Shown here: positions 1 through 11,126 of the stretch, in pieces
Layout of the letters: every line of letters begins with the position of its first letter
How positions within the stretch are numbered: the first letter of the stretch is position 1
Assembly: GCA_029834535.1 (NCBI GenBank)
Contig: JAQMWT010000059.1
Span: forward strand, 1 to 64,000
Reading direction: 5' to 3'
DNA from: Chrysophaeum taylorii
Lineage: Eukaryota > Sar > Pelagophyceae > Pelagomonadales > Pelagomonadaceae
Length of the DNA: 64,000 nt
Made by a program: the position numbers and the translations under genes
Notes under the pieces: generated by a model
What the model saw: only the letters and a program-made list of their open reading frames with translations
Database searches by the model: none
Told to the model about the DNA's origin: nothing

Positions 1-1
1 T

Positions 2-2703
2 CGCCTTGGGAAATCGCACGAAAAAAAAAACGGCGGAGAGGCCTCGGTTACGCTCCCGGTGGCCGAGTGCGCGACGGTCGTCTTCATGGGTACCTTCGTG
101 AGGGGCGGCCGCTGTCGCGCGGTCGTCGTCTGCACCGGAGGAAAGACCGAGTTTGGACGGGCGGCCACCGACATGAAGGAGCTCAAGGTCCAACGCTCGC
201 CGCTCCAGCAGGGTATGGACGACCTCGGTCGTCGCCTCTCGTTCGCCTCGATATGCGTGATCGTCGCCATCGGCGTTGCTGGCCTGCTGCGCGGCGAGCG
301 CCTCTTGGACGTCTTCACGATCGGCGTCTCTTTGGCCGTCGCCGCGATTCCGGAGGGCCTGCCCATCTGCGTCGCCGTCACGCTCGCGCTCGGGGTCATG
401 CGCATGGCGCGACGCAACGCCGTCGTAAAGCGCCTCCCGGCCGTCGAGGCCCTCGGCTGCACAGACGTGCTGTGCGTCGACAAGACCGGCACGCTCACGC
501 TCAACGAAATGTCGCTCGCCGAAATCTGGTGCCCGCCAATCGCGCTTTCTGGCACCGCTTCGCTCTCCAACGGCGCGCGCGCCGCCGCGCAGCGCGAGAT
601 CCGGCTGCGTCGACTCGCGACCCCGCTCGACGGCGAGCCTCCCTCGAGCGGCGGCATCGAATTGGATCCTCCTCTCGCGAGCAAAAAGAGCGCCCATCAC
701 AGGTACGCGCTCGTGGTCAATAACCAGGAATTTTCTGCCGATATCCTGCCGTCGCAAGTGAGCCGCCTCATCGATGCGGCCTGCGTGTGCTCGAACGCGA
801 CGCTCAGCAACGGCGCGTTGGACGCGGCGGTCGGGCTGCCGACCGAGGTGGCGATCCTCGCGGCGGCGCGCGACCTGGGCGTCCCGGATCGACGGCCAGA
901 GTTGCAGCGGATCCACGAGACGCCCTTCACCTCTGACCGGAAGCGCATGGATGTCACGGTCGTCGATGCCTCCTCGACGCGGAATAAGCCCGCGACGTTC
1001 GTCAAGGGCGCCTTCGAGGCGGTATGGCCCGAGGTGAGCTACTGCTACGCCAACGACGTCGTCACGCCGGTCGATGCGCACGTCGAGCAAGCCACGCGCA
1101 ACGCGATCCACGAATTGAGCCTGCGGGGCCTCCGCGTCGTGACGGTCGCCCACTCGTACTACGCGCCGCCCCCGAGTCAGTACCGGCCGACGCCTCGGTC
1201 GACGGGGCTCGGCAGTCTCGGACGCTCTTTGTTCTCGTCCGGCGCGGACGACGACGACGACGACGACGAGGAGGATGATTACTACGAGGAGGAGGCGGCG
1301 GCGGCGGCGCTCTCCGTGTTTCCTTCCTCTGGAGGACGAAATAATCGTCAGTTCGGTGGTGGTGGTGGTGGTGGTGTCGTCGCCGTTTCGGGAAATGACG
1401 ACCCGGCGACGTCGGGATCGCGGCTCGTATTTTTGGGCCTCGTCGCGCTGTCGGATCCGGCGCGCCCGAGCGCGCTCGCGGCTGTCTCGGCGCTCAAGGA
1501 CCGAGGCGCGCGGGTCGTCATGATGACAGGCGACAGCCGCGACACGGCGCGAGCAATCGCGCGCGACGTCGGCATTCTCTCCGACCTGGAGGGCCTCGAC
1601 GCGTCCGGCGAGGAGATCGATAGGTGGAAGGAGCTGGGGGAGGTCAACACGCAGCTGTCGCGCGGCGTCGTCGTCTTGTACCGCGTCTCCCCTCGGCACA
1701 AGCTCGAGATCGTCCGCGCGCTCCAGAACTCGGGAAGCGTCGTGGCGATGACGGGCGACGGCATCAACGACGCCCCGGCTCTCCGAGCGGCCGACGTCGG
1801 GGTCGCGATGGGCGGAGGCCGGGGACGGACGTCGCGACGGAAGCCGCTGACGTCGTCCTGACCGACGACGACGTCTTCTCGATCGTCGCCGCCGTCGACG
1901 AGGGCAAGGCCATCTTCCACAACATCCGCAACTTCATCACGTTCCAGCTCTCGACGTCGTTGGCCGCGTTGGGCCTCGTCGCCGTCGCCCATCTCCTCGA
2001 CTTCCCAACGCCGCTCAACGCGATGCAAGTCCTCTGGATCAACATCATCATGGACGGCCCGCCCGCGCAGAGCCTCGGCGTCGAGCCCGTCGATGTCGCC
2101 GTCACGCGCTGCCCGCCGCGCTCGCGCGCCGAGCCCATCGTGACGCGCCACATCTTTATCCGGGTTATTACGAGCGCGATTCTTATCTGCTCCGGAACCC
2201 TCGCCGTCTTGGCCTCGGAACTCCCCGCCGACGAAACGACCGACGAGGCCACGCGACGCGCCTCGACCATGACCTTCACCACCTTCGTATTCTTTGACAT
2301 GTTCAACGCCCTCGCGTGCCGCTCGGATTCGGCGATCGTTGGCTCCAAGCGTCTCCCGCTCGCTGCGAACCGCGCCTTCGGATTCGCCGTCGGCGGCTCC
2401 ATCCTCGGCCAGCTTAGCGTCATCTACTGGGCTCCACTCCGCGCCGTATTCCACACCGAGCCCCTCCCGCTCCGAGACCTCTTCAAGATTCTCCTCGTCG
2501 CCTCGAGCGTCCTCGTCCTCGACATCGCCCGAAAGCTCGATCTCTTCGGCCTTCGGAGAGCCGCCGCCTTCCCCCTGTCGCCCAGAACCAACAAAGGCAA
2601 CACCAAGCTTGGGAGTCCGTGCAGAAGAACCACCGCACTCGTGTGCCGTGCCATCGCTGGGAGACAGCACAAAGCGAGCGCCCAACTAGACCACGTCGTC
2701 TAG
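2..2703 (+). CDS. Golgi Ca2+/Mn2+ P-type ATPase (SPCA/PMR1 type), left copy, 5' cut by window
   Basis: This is the C-terminal three quarters of the pump that is complete at 57,350-60,703 in the other arm. The phosphorylation motif DKTGTLT lies at about 479-499, the PEGLP motif of membrane helix 4 at about 350, the hinge motif TGDGxNDAPAL at about 1,751-1,783 and the SPCA-type helix 6 segment NIIMDGPPAQSLGVEP at about 2,041-2,090. Compared with the mirror copy this arm has five extra A residues in the run at 21-30 and one G fewer in the run at 1,821-1,824. Each shifts the frame, so this copy cannot be read through as given. Both lie in homopolymers and look like sequencing errors. The gene ends at 2,703 and converges on glutathione reductase. 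Confidence 0.9.
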
Positions 2704-3329
2704 CCCGCTCGTTTCGCTTCGCTTCGGTTCGGTTCGCTTCGGTTCGGTTCGCTTCGTTCGGGAGCCGCCGTCGTCTTCGTTCTATGACGACGCGGAGACT
2801 CAGAGGTTGGCGAGCCTCCTCGACGGCAGCTTGGTGGTTGCGGCAGCGTGGGACGCGGGCTTGTTTCCTTCTTGCGCACACAGAGGTGCGGCCCGACACG
2901 GCTCTCGTGCGACTCTGCGCAGACGACTTCAACGTTATTATTAGTATTATTTATTGATAGCAGGGCAGGGCAGGGCAGGGCAGAGCAGCGCAGCGCAGCG
3001 ACTGACTGGGGATTCGCGCTGTACTAGCGCCACATCTACCACAAAAAACCTCGCCGTTTCTATCAGAGGGTTGGAATGGCATCGGAGGTGGCGAAGTCAT
3101 CAGCACCTATTCCATTCTAGTTCCATTCTAGTACGTAATCCCACCCTAAAGATAGGTATCGACAACCCCCACGTAGCATCGCTCTCAATCTCCGCTACCA
3201 CCACGAGCACGCGCAAACTTTCGACGTCGAAGCGCGACTAAGACAGACGGGACAATGGAGGAGGGGCGCGCGCGGTGGATGGAGACCGTGGATTGGTCGT
3301 CTTCGTCGTCCACAATGTGCGATGAATTT
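2704..3329. other. convergent intergenic region with simple repeats
   Basis: No gene is seen between the ends of the ATPase and glutathione reductase genes. It holds a TTCGG/TTCGC-type tandem tract at about 2,708-2,760, which is 15 bp shorter in the mirror arm (about 57,305-57,345), and a CAGGG/CAGCG tract at about 2,961-3,001. The T-rich segment with TTATTATTAGTATTATTTATT at about 2,933-2,955 could serve 3' end formation. Confidence 0.6.
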
Positions 3330-4918
3330 TTAGCGCGCGGAGACCTCCTCCTTCTTTTCCGTTTTCCCCAACTTGGCCGGCGTCGAGCCCGCCATGCCCC
3401 ACACCGGCAACGTGACGAACTCCTCGGCAGCCGTCGGGTGGATAGCGACGCACGAGTCAAAATCCGCCTGCCACAAAGCACCAAGGCGATCAAAGGAAGA
3501 CGCGCGTAACACCCACGCACCTTGGTGGCCCCCATTTTCATCGCGACGCCAAAGCCCTGGAGCATCTCGTCGGCGCCCATGCCGATGACGTGGAGGCCGA
3601 CGACCTTTTCCTCGGGGCCGACGCAGACAAGCTTCATCGCCGTCTTGGGCTTGTCGGCGGGCTCGATGGGCATCGGGCCATACCAGAGGTTGACGAAGGT
3701 GCTCTTGTAGACGGCGACGTCGTCGTCGCCGTAGCGGTCTCGGGCCTGGGCCTCGGTGAGACCTATTGTGCCAATCGTCGGGTGGGAGAAGACGACGGTC
3801 GGGACGTTGTCGTAGTCAGCCTTGGCCAGCGGCATCCCGCCAAAGAGCCGATCGGCGAGGCGGCGGCCGGCGGCGATTGCCATGGGCGTGAGCTCGACGT
3901 TGCCGCAGACGTCGCCGAGCGCGTAGACGCCCGGGGCGGTCGTGGCCTGGAAGTCGTCGACGACGACATAGCCCTTCGAATCAAGCTCGACGCCGACCTT
4001 GTCGAGACACAGGGGCTCGGTGAGTGGTCGCCTCCCGGTGGCGATGAGGACTTGTTCGAATTTGCCCACCTCGACGCCGTCGGTCGAGACGACCGTCTTG
4101 AGGCCCGTCTCCTCGTCGAGCGCGACCGAGGCAACCGTCGTCTGCGGGACGACAGTCATGCCCTGGCGTTTCATCTCCGCGTCGAGGGTCGTCGACAGGA
4201 GGTCGTCGAAGCTCCGGAGCGCGAGGTCGCCGCGGATCAGGAGCGACGTCTCGGCGCCGAGCGCGTTAAGGATGCCCGCCATCTCGACGGCAATGTAGCC
4301 CGCGCCGACGACGGCGACCGACGCCGGCAGCTCCTCGAGTTCGAAGAAGCCGTCCGAGGTGATGCAGTGTTCCGCGCCCTCGAGACCCTCGGGTACAGTC
4401 GGCGTGCCCCCGACCGCGACGAGCACGTGGTCGGCGGTGTAGACTTTTTCGCCCACTCGTACCGCCGTCGCGCCGTCGAACGAGGCCGTGCCCACGAGCT
4501 TGGTCACCTCCGAGTTGTCGAGGTTGCGACCGTAGATCCCGTTGAGCCGCGTCACGTAGTTGTCGCGCGCCGTCTTGAGCGCGCCCCAGTCCAGCTTGAC
4601 CGACTCGAGGTCGCCGCGGTACTGGTACAGCGCCGCGTCGTGCAGCACCTCGGTGATGTGCGCCGCATTCCACATCACCTTCTTCGGCACGCAACCCACG
4701 TTCACGCACGTCCCCCCCAACGCCCCGCGCTCGACGACGGCCACCTTGGCCCCGTACGTCGCCGCCCGTCGCGCCGACGCGATACCCCCCGACCCTCCCC
4801 CGATCACCAGATAGTCGAAGTGCGACTCGGACGACGACGACATGGCAACCCGCCGGCATATCCGGCCCGTGCGCGGCGCAAGCGCCCCCACGACGACGAC
4901 AAAAAGGGCGGAGAACAT
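3330..4918 (-). CDS. glutathione reductase, probably plastid-targeted (intact copy)
   Basis: This FAD/NADPH disulfide reductase would reduce glutathione disulfide. The coding exons are 4918-3521 and 3467-3330, joined across a 53-nt intron (3468-3520) with a GTGCGT donor and GCAG acceptor, giving about 511 residues. The FAD motif VIGGGSGG is at residues 38-45 and the redox pair is C71/C76 in [13 protein letters not shown], which is the glutathione reductase signature rather than that of lipoamide dehydrogenase. The NADPH-site segment VVGAGYIAVE and the C-terminal [10 protein letters not shown] dimer-interface motif are present. The last falls in exon 2, which is why the intron is called. The N-terminus [15 protein letters not shown] followed by basic residues resembles a signal peptide plus transit peptide; a second Met at residue 26 could give a cytosolic form. 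Confidence 0.93.
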
Positions 4919-4992
4919 GAGTCTTTCTTCTTCTACTTCTGACGCGAGGACAACAACACGATGATCCTTCCTTCCTTACTTACCCTGTTGAG
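4919..4992. promoter_or_regulatory. 74-bp bidirectional promoter interval
   Basis: Glutathione reductase (minus) and the secreted protein gene (plus) start 74 bp apart, so both promoters and 5' leaders must lie in or overlap this interval. It contains a pyrimidine-rich stretch and no clear TATA box. The mirror interval is 55,080-55,153. Confidence 0.5.
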
Positions 4993-6240
4993 ATGAATCC
5001 TATGTTGTTGGTCGTCGCATGGTTGTGGTGGCTACCAACCACGACGCTGGCGGCGATCGCCGCGGACACGCGGTACTACGCCCTCGAGATTGAGTACGAG
5101 CGCGCCCTGCAATTGCTCGCACCCGAGTTCGAGTCGAGCTTCCGCGCGAGCATCATGCGGCGCGCAGTGGAGTGGTGCCAGGTCGCGCGGTTGCACTTTG
5201 GCGCACAGCCGGGGAATTTGGGGTCGCTCACCGAGCGCGAGCGCGCGGTGTGGCGCGAGTGGGGCTGCGACCACCACTTTTGCAAGCGACGAAACGCGAC
5301 GGCCTGCGAGCTGACGGCGTACGGTCGCGAGGTAACGGAACGCATGCGCGCGCCCGCGCCGAGGTACGATGACTGCTCTTCGTCGGAGACCCGCCTGAGC
5401 GTGCTGACGACGATGGCGCACGTGATCCCGCCGGCCAAGGGTCACCCGAGGTACCACGAGATCCTCCTCGCTCTCGGCGAGAACGCGCGCAACCCGAGCA
5501 TCGAGGCGATCGTCGTAATCGTCGACGCCGTGCCCGCCATCAACCCGTCGAGCGTCGACCGCGACCTCCAGGCCTCGCGGCTCTTGCGAACGGCCATCAC
5601 CATCGCGCAGCGACGTCACGCGCGACGCCTCGACAGCCGTGCGACCCAGGCCGACCTCTCGAAGCTCTGCGCGCGCGTCTTCGACCGACAGCCCACCTAC
5701 GCGGACATGATACGCTTTGCCAACGTCAACCTCACGACGCGCCTCGTCGCGCTCGCCAACGCCGACGTCGTCCTTCGCACCATCAATCGCATCGACGCGG
5801 CCGCCTTCGACGCCTCGCCGCCGCTCGTTCTCGTCCTCGCGATCCAGGCTCCCCGCGGAAACTTCAACCGTAGCTGCCCGAATCGCGATGCCGCGGCCGA
5901 GAACAGGTGTCATCGATGGCGCTTCGCCGGCACCTCCTGGGACGTCCACGTCTTCAAACCCCCCGTGCCCAACGCCGCGAGGTATGACCTCCTCGAGACC
6001 CCCCGCGCCGTCTATATGAACCACGACGGCGCCGAGAATGTCGCCGGCGTCTTCTTCGCCGCCTCGGGCTTTGAGCTCCGCCACCCCTGTTTAAGCCTGC
6101 TCGCGGAGCACTGGCACTGCCTTGGCGCCAACAAAACCCATCGCGACGCGCGCGTCGATGCCCGCGTCCGCTTCATGCCCGGCTGGAAGGTCCCGCCCTC
6201 GGCCGGTGGTCGCGGCATCCGTCAGGACTGCGGGAGCTAG
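4993..6240 (+). CDS. secreted or Golgi-lumen protein of unknown family (intact copy)
   Basis: This is one uninterrupted exon of 415 residues. The first 20-25 residues (MNPMLLVVAWLWWLPTTTLA) form a clear signal peptide. The body has scattered cysteines and several N-glycosylation sequons (for example NATA, NLTT, NRSC, NKTH). The segment FANVNLTTRLVALANADVVLR in the middle resembles the region before the acidic motif in some glycosyltransferase-like algal proteins, but I cannot assign a family. The gene is head to head with glutathione reductase (74 bp between starts) and is followed by the deubiquitinase on the same strand. The mirror copy at 53,837-55,079 is disrupted by short indels. Confidence 0.72.
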   Translation: MNPMLLVVAWLWWLPTTTLAAIAADTRYYALEIEYERALQLLAPEFESSFRASIMRRAVEWCQVARLHFGAQPGNLGSLTERERAVWREWGCDHHFCKRRNATACELTAYGREVTERMRAPAPRYDDCSSSETRLSVLTTMAHVIPPAKGHPRYHEILLALGENARNPSIEAIVVIVDAVPAINPSSVDRDLQASRLLRTAITIAQRRHARRLDSRATQADLSKLCARVFDRQPTYADMIRFANVNLTTRLVALANADVVLRTINRIDAAAFDASPPLVLVLAIQAPRGNFNRSCPNRDAAAENRCHRWRFAGTSWDVHVFKPPVPNAARYDLLETPRAVYMNHDGAENVAGVFFAASGFELRHPCLSLLAEHWHCLGANKTHRDARVDARVRFMPGWKVPPSAGGRGIRQDCGS

Positions 6241-6569
6241 CGACAATTACCCCGCGGGAGCTAGCGATGATCGATCACCCCGCGTCTCTTTGCAGGCTCG
6301 GAATGTTAGGGTGGTGGTGGAGGCGCTCTTTCTAATTGTCGTCGGCGCCGGCCCTCCCAGTGTGAAGTTGCCACTTATATGACGTCGACGACGACGACGA
6401 GAGTTGCGGTGGCGCAGCCTCATAATATTACATGATTATATATCAGGGAGGGGGAATTTATTTATTCTTTTTACCACCCTGCCGCGTATCATTGCGTTGT
6501 GGCGCGAGGAAAGAAGAGGTCCACATTTTCCAGAAATAGAAACACATCCACCCCCGCGCGCGCGCGTGG

Positions 6570-6653
<84 letters not shown>

Positions 6654-6902
6654 TCCTCGCGAAGCAAGCCACCATGATGCGCGGCCGAGAGAGAATTTAT
6701 ATCGCCGCCTCTTGGCACCGCCGCTATGTTGAGGCCACTTCGCACAGACACACCCCCACCAGTAATTAAGAACTGGTTTTGAATGGTCGACTACTGCTGC
6801 TGCTGCTGCTGTTGCTGAGAGGGAGGCTTTGCTTCGGACGCAGGTGCGTGTTTTTGGTGGCCTTCCTTTCTTTATTGCGCCCCCCCCCGCGCCGTACGAA
6901 AA
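6241..6902. other. intergenic region with a CTTT microsatellite
   Basis: No gene is seen here. A short direct duplication (CGGGAGCTAGCGA, twice) follows the upstream stop codon at about 6,229-6,270. A perfect CTTT tract runs from about 6,571 to 6,654, a C-run and AT-rich patches follow, and a CTG-type triplet run lies at about 6,794-6,817. The triplet run opens a Leu-rich frame upstream of the deubiquitinase, which I take to be leader sequence. Confidence 0.6.
6571..6654. repeat. (CTTT)n microsatellite, about 21 units
   Basis: This is a perfect tetranucleotide tract. Its mirror at about 53,427-53,510 in the right arm has the same length, which is notable for such an unstable repeat. Confidence 0.95.
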
Positions 6903-9842
6903 ATGAAACAACGACAGCAGATACCCCCCTTTCGAAGGAGATCCCAGGCGATGGACGACGCCGTCGGCATCAAGGAACAAGCCGGCGGGACCGCGGAGGA
7001 GCAAGCCGGACCTGAGGTGCAGCGCCGGTTGGTTGAAGGTGCTCTGCGGCGGGGCGCGCTCGATGAGTGGTATTTGGTCGACTACGCATGGTGGACGCAG
7101 TGGCAGGGGTGGGTATCTGGCGCGCGACTCGTGCGCGAGGCCCGGACCCCCCCAAGGCCCGGTGCCATCGACAACAGGACCCTTCTGTGGTCCGAGAGGG
7201 CCCTGCAGAGCGGGCTTGTGTGGCGGCAGCACTACGAGGCGGTACCGCGCGAGGCGTGGCAGCTGCTGGTCGGGTGGTTTGGCGGGGGTCCGCCGATCGC
7301 GTGCGAGGTGGCCATGCCGAGCGGGAGACTACGGGTCGAGGCGGCGAGGATCTCGGGGCCAGAGGCGAACGGGCGCAGAACAAACGGGCACGGGGTCGAG
7401 GACCCGAGGAACGGACCCTCGCGGCTCGCGTGCGGCGCGTGCTTCGAGCGCGTCGAAATCGATCGCGCCGTCGGATGCGGTCGGTGCGGGGCCGTTGCCT
7501 ACTGTGGTCGCGACTGCCAGCGCAGCCACTGGCGATTCCACCGGCCCTACTGCGAGGAGCTCAGGGAGGCGGCGCGTGGAGTCGACGCGAAGACACCCAG
7601 AGACGACGGCGTCGAGAGCGAGCTCGGGCGACGCGCTCGGCTCGACCTCGCGGCCGCGCCGTGGTGGAACGAGCGGAGCGGCCTGGAGAACTGCGGGAAC
7701 ACGTGCTTCCTGAACGCGACGGTCCAGAGCCTCCGGCGCGCGCGGCCTCTGACGCAATACTTTCTGAGCGACGCGTACAGGCGCGACGTCAACGAGGCAA
7801 ACCCGCTCGGCACGGGCGGCCGGTTGGCGCGCGAGTACGCGGCGACCGTCAAGCGCTTAGAGGTCGGCCGCGAGCGCTCGATCGCGCCGACGGCGCTCAT
7901 CCGCGCGATCGTCCGCAAAAACCCCGACCTCGGCGGCCGTGCCCAGCACGACGCGCACGAGCTCCTCGAGACGCTCCTCGACGGAATCCACGAGGATTTA
8001 AACCGCCGGTCGCTCGTCCCGGCGGTGGCGACCGAGACGCCCGAGTCGACCGACTACGCCGACGACGCGCGCGTCGCGCAAGAGACCTGGACCAACCACG
8101 CCCGCCGCAACGCGAGCGCCGTCGCCGCTTCCACCCACGGCCTCCTGCGATCGACGCTCGAATGCCCCGAATGCGAGACGCGCCGCGCTCGCTTCGACCC
8201 CTTCAGCACGCTCGAACTCGAGCTCGCCGAGCCCGACGCCGACGACGCCGACGACCCCGCGGCGCTCTCGGACGACGACGACGACGACGATTGGACTCTC
8301 GACGACACCCCCGACGACGCCCGCCCGCTTCGGCTCAGACCGCGCTCGATGCTCGTCGCCGCCGACTCGGGCTGCGCGTGGGCGCCTCCCGTCGCCCTCC
8401 CCTCCTCGAGCGCGGCCGACGCCCTTGTCGCGCTGCGCACGGCCGCCGCCGCCGCCCTCAAGACGCTTCCCGAGCGCGTTTTTGTCTACGACCTCGCGCA
8501 CTCGCCCGCCCGCGCCAACGGCGACCCCCCCCGCTTCGCCGCCCCCCGCTGTCTCCAAACCGACCTCCCTGACGTCTACGTCGACGAAAACGACGACGCG
8601 CGCCGCGACGAAAACGACGAGCCGCGGCGCGTGCTCGTGGCCTGCGTAGCGCCACCGCGGGACTGCCGCTTGGGTATCGTGCGCCACATCCTCGCCACGG
8701 GCGTCTCGGACCTCGTCTCGATAGCGACGCTCGCCGTCAACTGGCCGACCGACCGCGCGCGCCTCGCGCGTGGCGCGCGCCAAGAAGGTCGTCGACATCG
8801 AGAGCCTCGATCCGGCCGACGCCAACCCGCCGGACCCCAAGAAGGCCGTCGTCGTCGAGTTCAAGCAGGCGACCTCAAGACGCCGCCGCCCGCCCGTTTC
8901 CGCCGCGACGCCCCGGCGTCGCCCTCGCGCCAACGTATACGGCGAACCCGACGCGGACGACGACGACGACGACGCGGACGACGACGACGGCTGCGGCGAC
9001 GACCTGGCGTCGTTGTACGTCGCCGACTGGCCAGCAACCTCGACGGCACTCGGCCGAACCATCGCCGTCAAGGTGTCGCGCCGCGACGTGCTCGAGCTCG
9101 CCGGCATGGACGCGGCGAGGTTCGCCGCGACGGCAGCTACCGCCGTCGAGTCGGCCGCCGAGGTCGCTCGACAGCGCCGCCGTCGCACGCGCCGCGCCAT
9201 CGCCCGCGCCCAGCACGAATCTCAGGAGGCGGCCCGGCGGCTCCGGCACTACGCCCCGGGCACCGTCTACGCGCCGCGACGCTCCACGGCTTTGGCGCGC
9301 CGGTCACGCTCGAGGGTTGCCTACGGCGTTTCACGGCCATCGAGCGCCTCGACGCCGACAACTCGTGGTTCTGCTCGACCTGCGCTCGGCGCCGCCGCGC
9401 ACGCAAGCGGATTGCCCTCTGGCGGACGCCCGACATCCTCATCTTTACGCTCAAGCGATTTTCGCCTCTCCACGGCCGCAAGCTCGACCGACCCGTCGAC
9501 TTCCCGCTCGAGGGCCTCGACCTCGGGCCCTTTTGCGCCCACGTCCGCGGCGAGAACCGCTCCCTCACCTACACCCTCTTTGCCGTCATCAACCACTTTG
9601 GGACGGCAGGCTATGGCCACTACACTGCCTTCACCCGCGACCTCTGGGCCTACCCCGGCCTCGACGGTTGGTATCGCTGCGACGACGCCGTCGTCGCGTG
9701 AGTCGTCCTTCTTCTTTTTGCTGGAGTTGAGTGACACACCCTTCTTCGCAGGCCGATCGACGCATCCCTGGTCTGCTCCAGCGCGGCCTATGTGCTTTTT
9801 TACTCGCGAGACGCGTCACGTCCGACTCCGTCGCCGCCTTGA
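6903..9842 (+). CDS. DUSP-MYND-USP ubiquitin carboxyl-terminal hydrolase, left copy (two frame disruptions)
   Basis: This cysteine protease would remove ubiquitin from proteins. Domains in order are a DUSP-like region (residues ~25-125, with WYLVDYAWWTQW), a MYND zinc finger (~177-220, Cys/His pattern ending HRPYC), and a USP core with catalytic Cys268 in NCGNTCFLN and the His box GYGHYTAF near residue 906. An acidic Asp-rich insert splits the USP core. A 54-nt intron (9698-9751, GTGAGT donor, CAG acceptor) joins exon 2 (9752-9842), which supplies the usual USP C-terminus SSAAYVLFY. Against the mirror arm this copy lacks 2 bp near 8,769 and 1 bp near 9,287, so the segment between them reads out of frame although the outer frame is restored. 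The full protein would be about 960 residues. Start Met at 6903; a second Met lies 48 bp downstream. Confidence 0.9.
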
Positions 9843-10243
9843 CGAAGAAAACAAACTGTGGGCGCGCTCGCTCTTCTGCCGAGACAGACAGACAGACAGA
9901 CAGACAGACAGGCAGGCAGGCAGGCAGAACTCTGCGTTGTGTTGGGTCTCGTTTGGATGATGTTTCCAGAGACCCTCGCCCCCTTCTTTTGCGCACCCTT
10001 GCTCCACCACCACGCTGCTGCCAAGTCCGGACGAACGCCGTCGGCGTCGTGCATCGACGGCGTCCCCCCGAAGCAGCATCAGCAGCGAGCAGCGTCGAGC
10101 GAACGTGAGGTTGAGGAGGACCACCGCGCGGAGGAAAGGGCGCTCATACCACAACTACTACTCCGTGCGTGTAAAGAAAATTGTCCCTTCCCTAGTAGTA
10201 GTATATATAGAGTGGAGCAAGGGGCCTCCTCCCCTTTTTTGCT
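9843..10243. other. convergent intergenic region with CAGA/CAGG repeat
   Basis: No gene is seen between the deubiquitinase and the OGFOD3-like gene, which converge here. It holds a CAGA then CAGG tract at about 9,884-9,927, one unit (4 bp) longer than in the mirror arm. The sequence CTATATATAC on the opposite strand at about 10,199-10,212 is the empty target site of the 1,474-bp insertion in the right arm. Confidence 0.6.
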
Positions 10244-11113
10244 CTACGGCATCGCGCGTCGTTCTTCCCGGAAGCGGACGTGCATCTGGCCGTCGAGGAA
10301 GTCGGTAAACTCGAACGTGGGGTCGCAAGAAAACCAAAATGACAAGGCGAACCGGAGGCCGGCGGTGACCCGGCGGACGCGATGGCGATTCTCTTGCGAG
10401 GCGGCGAAGAGCAAGAGCCGACCGCGTCGCGGCTGAATCGCGAGCGCGGTGTCGTTCGTACCCGCGCGAAAGAACTCGAAGAGTCCGCCCTCAAAATCCT
10501 TGTCGTAGTCGCTCAGGTACAAGAGGCCAGAATAGTCGTAGTGGTGGGTGTTTTGCTTGTCGACGTGCGGGTGCCAGTACTCGTCGTGCGGTTCCTTTGG
10601 CTCCCACGACGCGTTCTGGCCCGAAAGCCGCGCGACAAAGGTCGGGGCCGTGAAGACGAGCGGTCGATCGGTGGGAAAGGCCTCTTCGAGCCGGTGCTTC
10701 AGCCTTCGGATGACGCCGCGGTACAGCTCGAGCTCTTGCCGCGAGAAGACCGGCTCGCCGCGCGCGTAGACGTTCGCGAGCCTCGCGCCCGGCGCCATGA
10801 CGTAGCCCGAGTTGGCGTCGAAGATGGTCGGCCCACCCTCGGACGACGGCGCCATCGCCATACCGCGAGTCGCAATTCCGATCAACCCATCGATCTCGGC
10901 ATTGCCGAGCCAGTCGTCGATGAGCACGCGATCGCATGCCCCTCCGCACGCGCTCGTCGTCTCCGCGCAGGCCACGGGCCACCGTCGCGGTACCGCAGCC
11001 ACATCGTCGCGTTTCACGACCTCCTTGTCGTTTCGTGAGACGCGCCAGGCGACCAGCACGGCCAGACTGCATGCGACCCACCACCATCGCCTCCTCCCGA
11101 AGACGAACATCAC
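10244..11113 (-). CDS. OGFOD3-like 2-oxoglutarate/Fe(II) dioxygenase
   Basis: This single-exon gene encodes a 289-residue type II membrane protein. A short basic tail and a hydrophobic anchor (residues ~10-24, WWWVACSLAVLVAW) are followed by a lumenal prolyl-4-hydroxylase-type double-stranded beta-helix. The iron ligands are visible as H183-V-D185 in WHPHVDK and H244 in ENRHRV, with a downstream Arg in GLRFALSFWF suited to bind 2-oxoglutarate. The spacing and the context GLLYLSDY...DFEGG match the OGFOD3 (C17orf101) family better than collagen prolyl hydroxylases. The substrate is unknown. The start codon is only 13 bp from that of the divergent transporter gene. The mirror copy is open and differs by a Lys/Met change near the HxD motif. 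Confidence 0.88.
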   Translation of the reverse strand: MMFVFGRRRWWWVACSLAVLVAWRVSRNDKEVVKRDDVAAVPRRWPVACAETTSACGGACDRVLIDDWLGNAEIDGLIGIATRGMAMAPSSEGGPTIFDANSGYVMAPGARLANVYARGEPVFSRQELELYRGVIRRLKHRLEEAFPTDRPLVFTAPTFVARLSGQNASWEPKEPHDEYWHPHVDKQNTHHYDYSGLLYLSDYDKDFEGGLFEFFRAGTNDTALAIQPRRGRLLLFAASQENRHRVRRVTAGLRFALSFWFSCDPTFEFTDFLDGQMHVRFREERRAMP

Positions 11114-11126
11114 GGGCTAGGATTTG
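11114..11126. promoter_or_regulatory. 13-bp interval between divergent start codons
   Basis: The OGFOD3-like gene (minus) and the SLC37-like gene (plus) have start codons separated by only 13 bp. If both annotated starts are right, their 5' leaders must overlap on opposite strands or start inside each other's coding region. The mirror interval is 47,485-47,497. Confidence 0.45.

Noticed and set aside
1348-2685. Second gene opposite the left ATPase
   Set aside because: It is the antisense shadow of the same pump exon; the mirror arm shows the same pattern.
9884-9927. CRISPR-like or telomeric repeat array
   Set aside because: It is a plain CAGA/CAGG microsatellite without spacers. No telomere repeat was seen at either window end.
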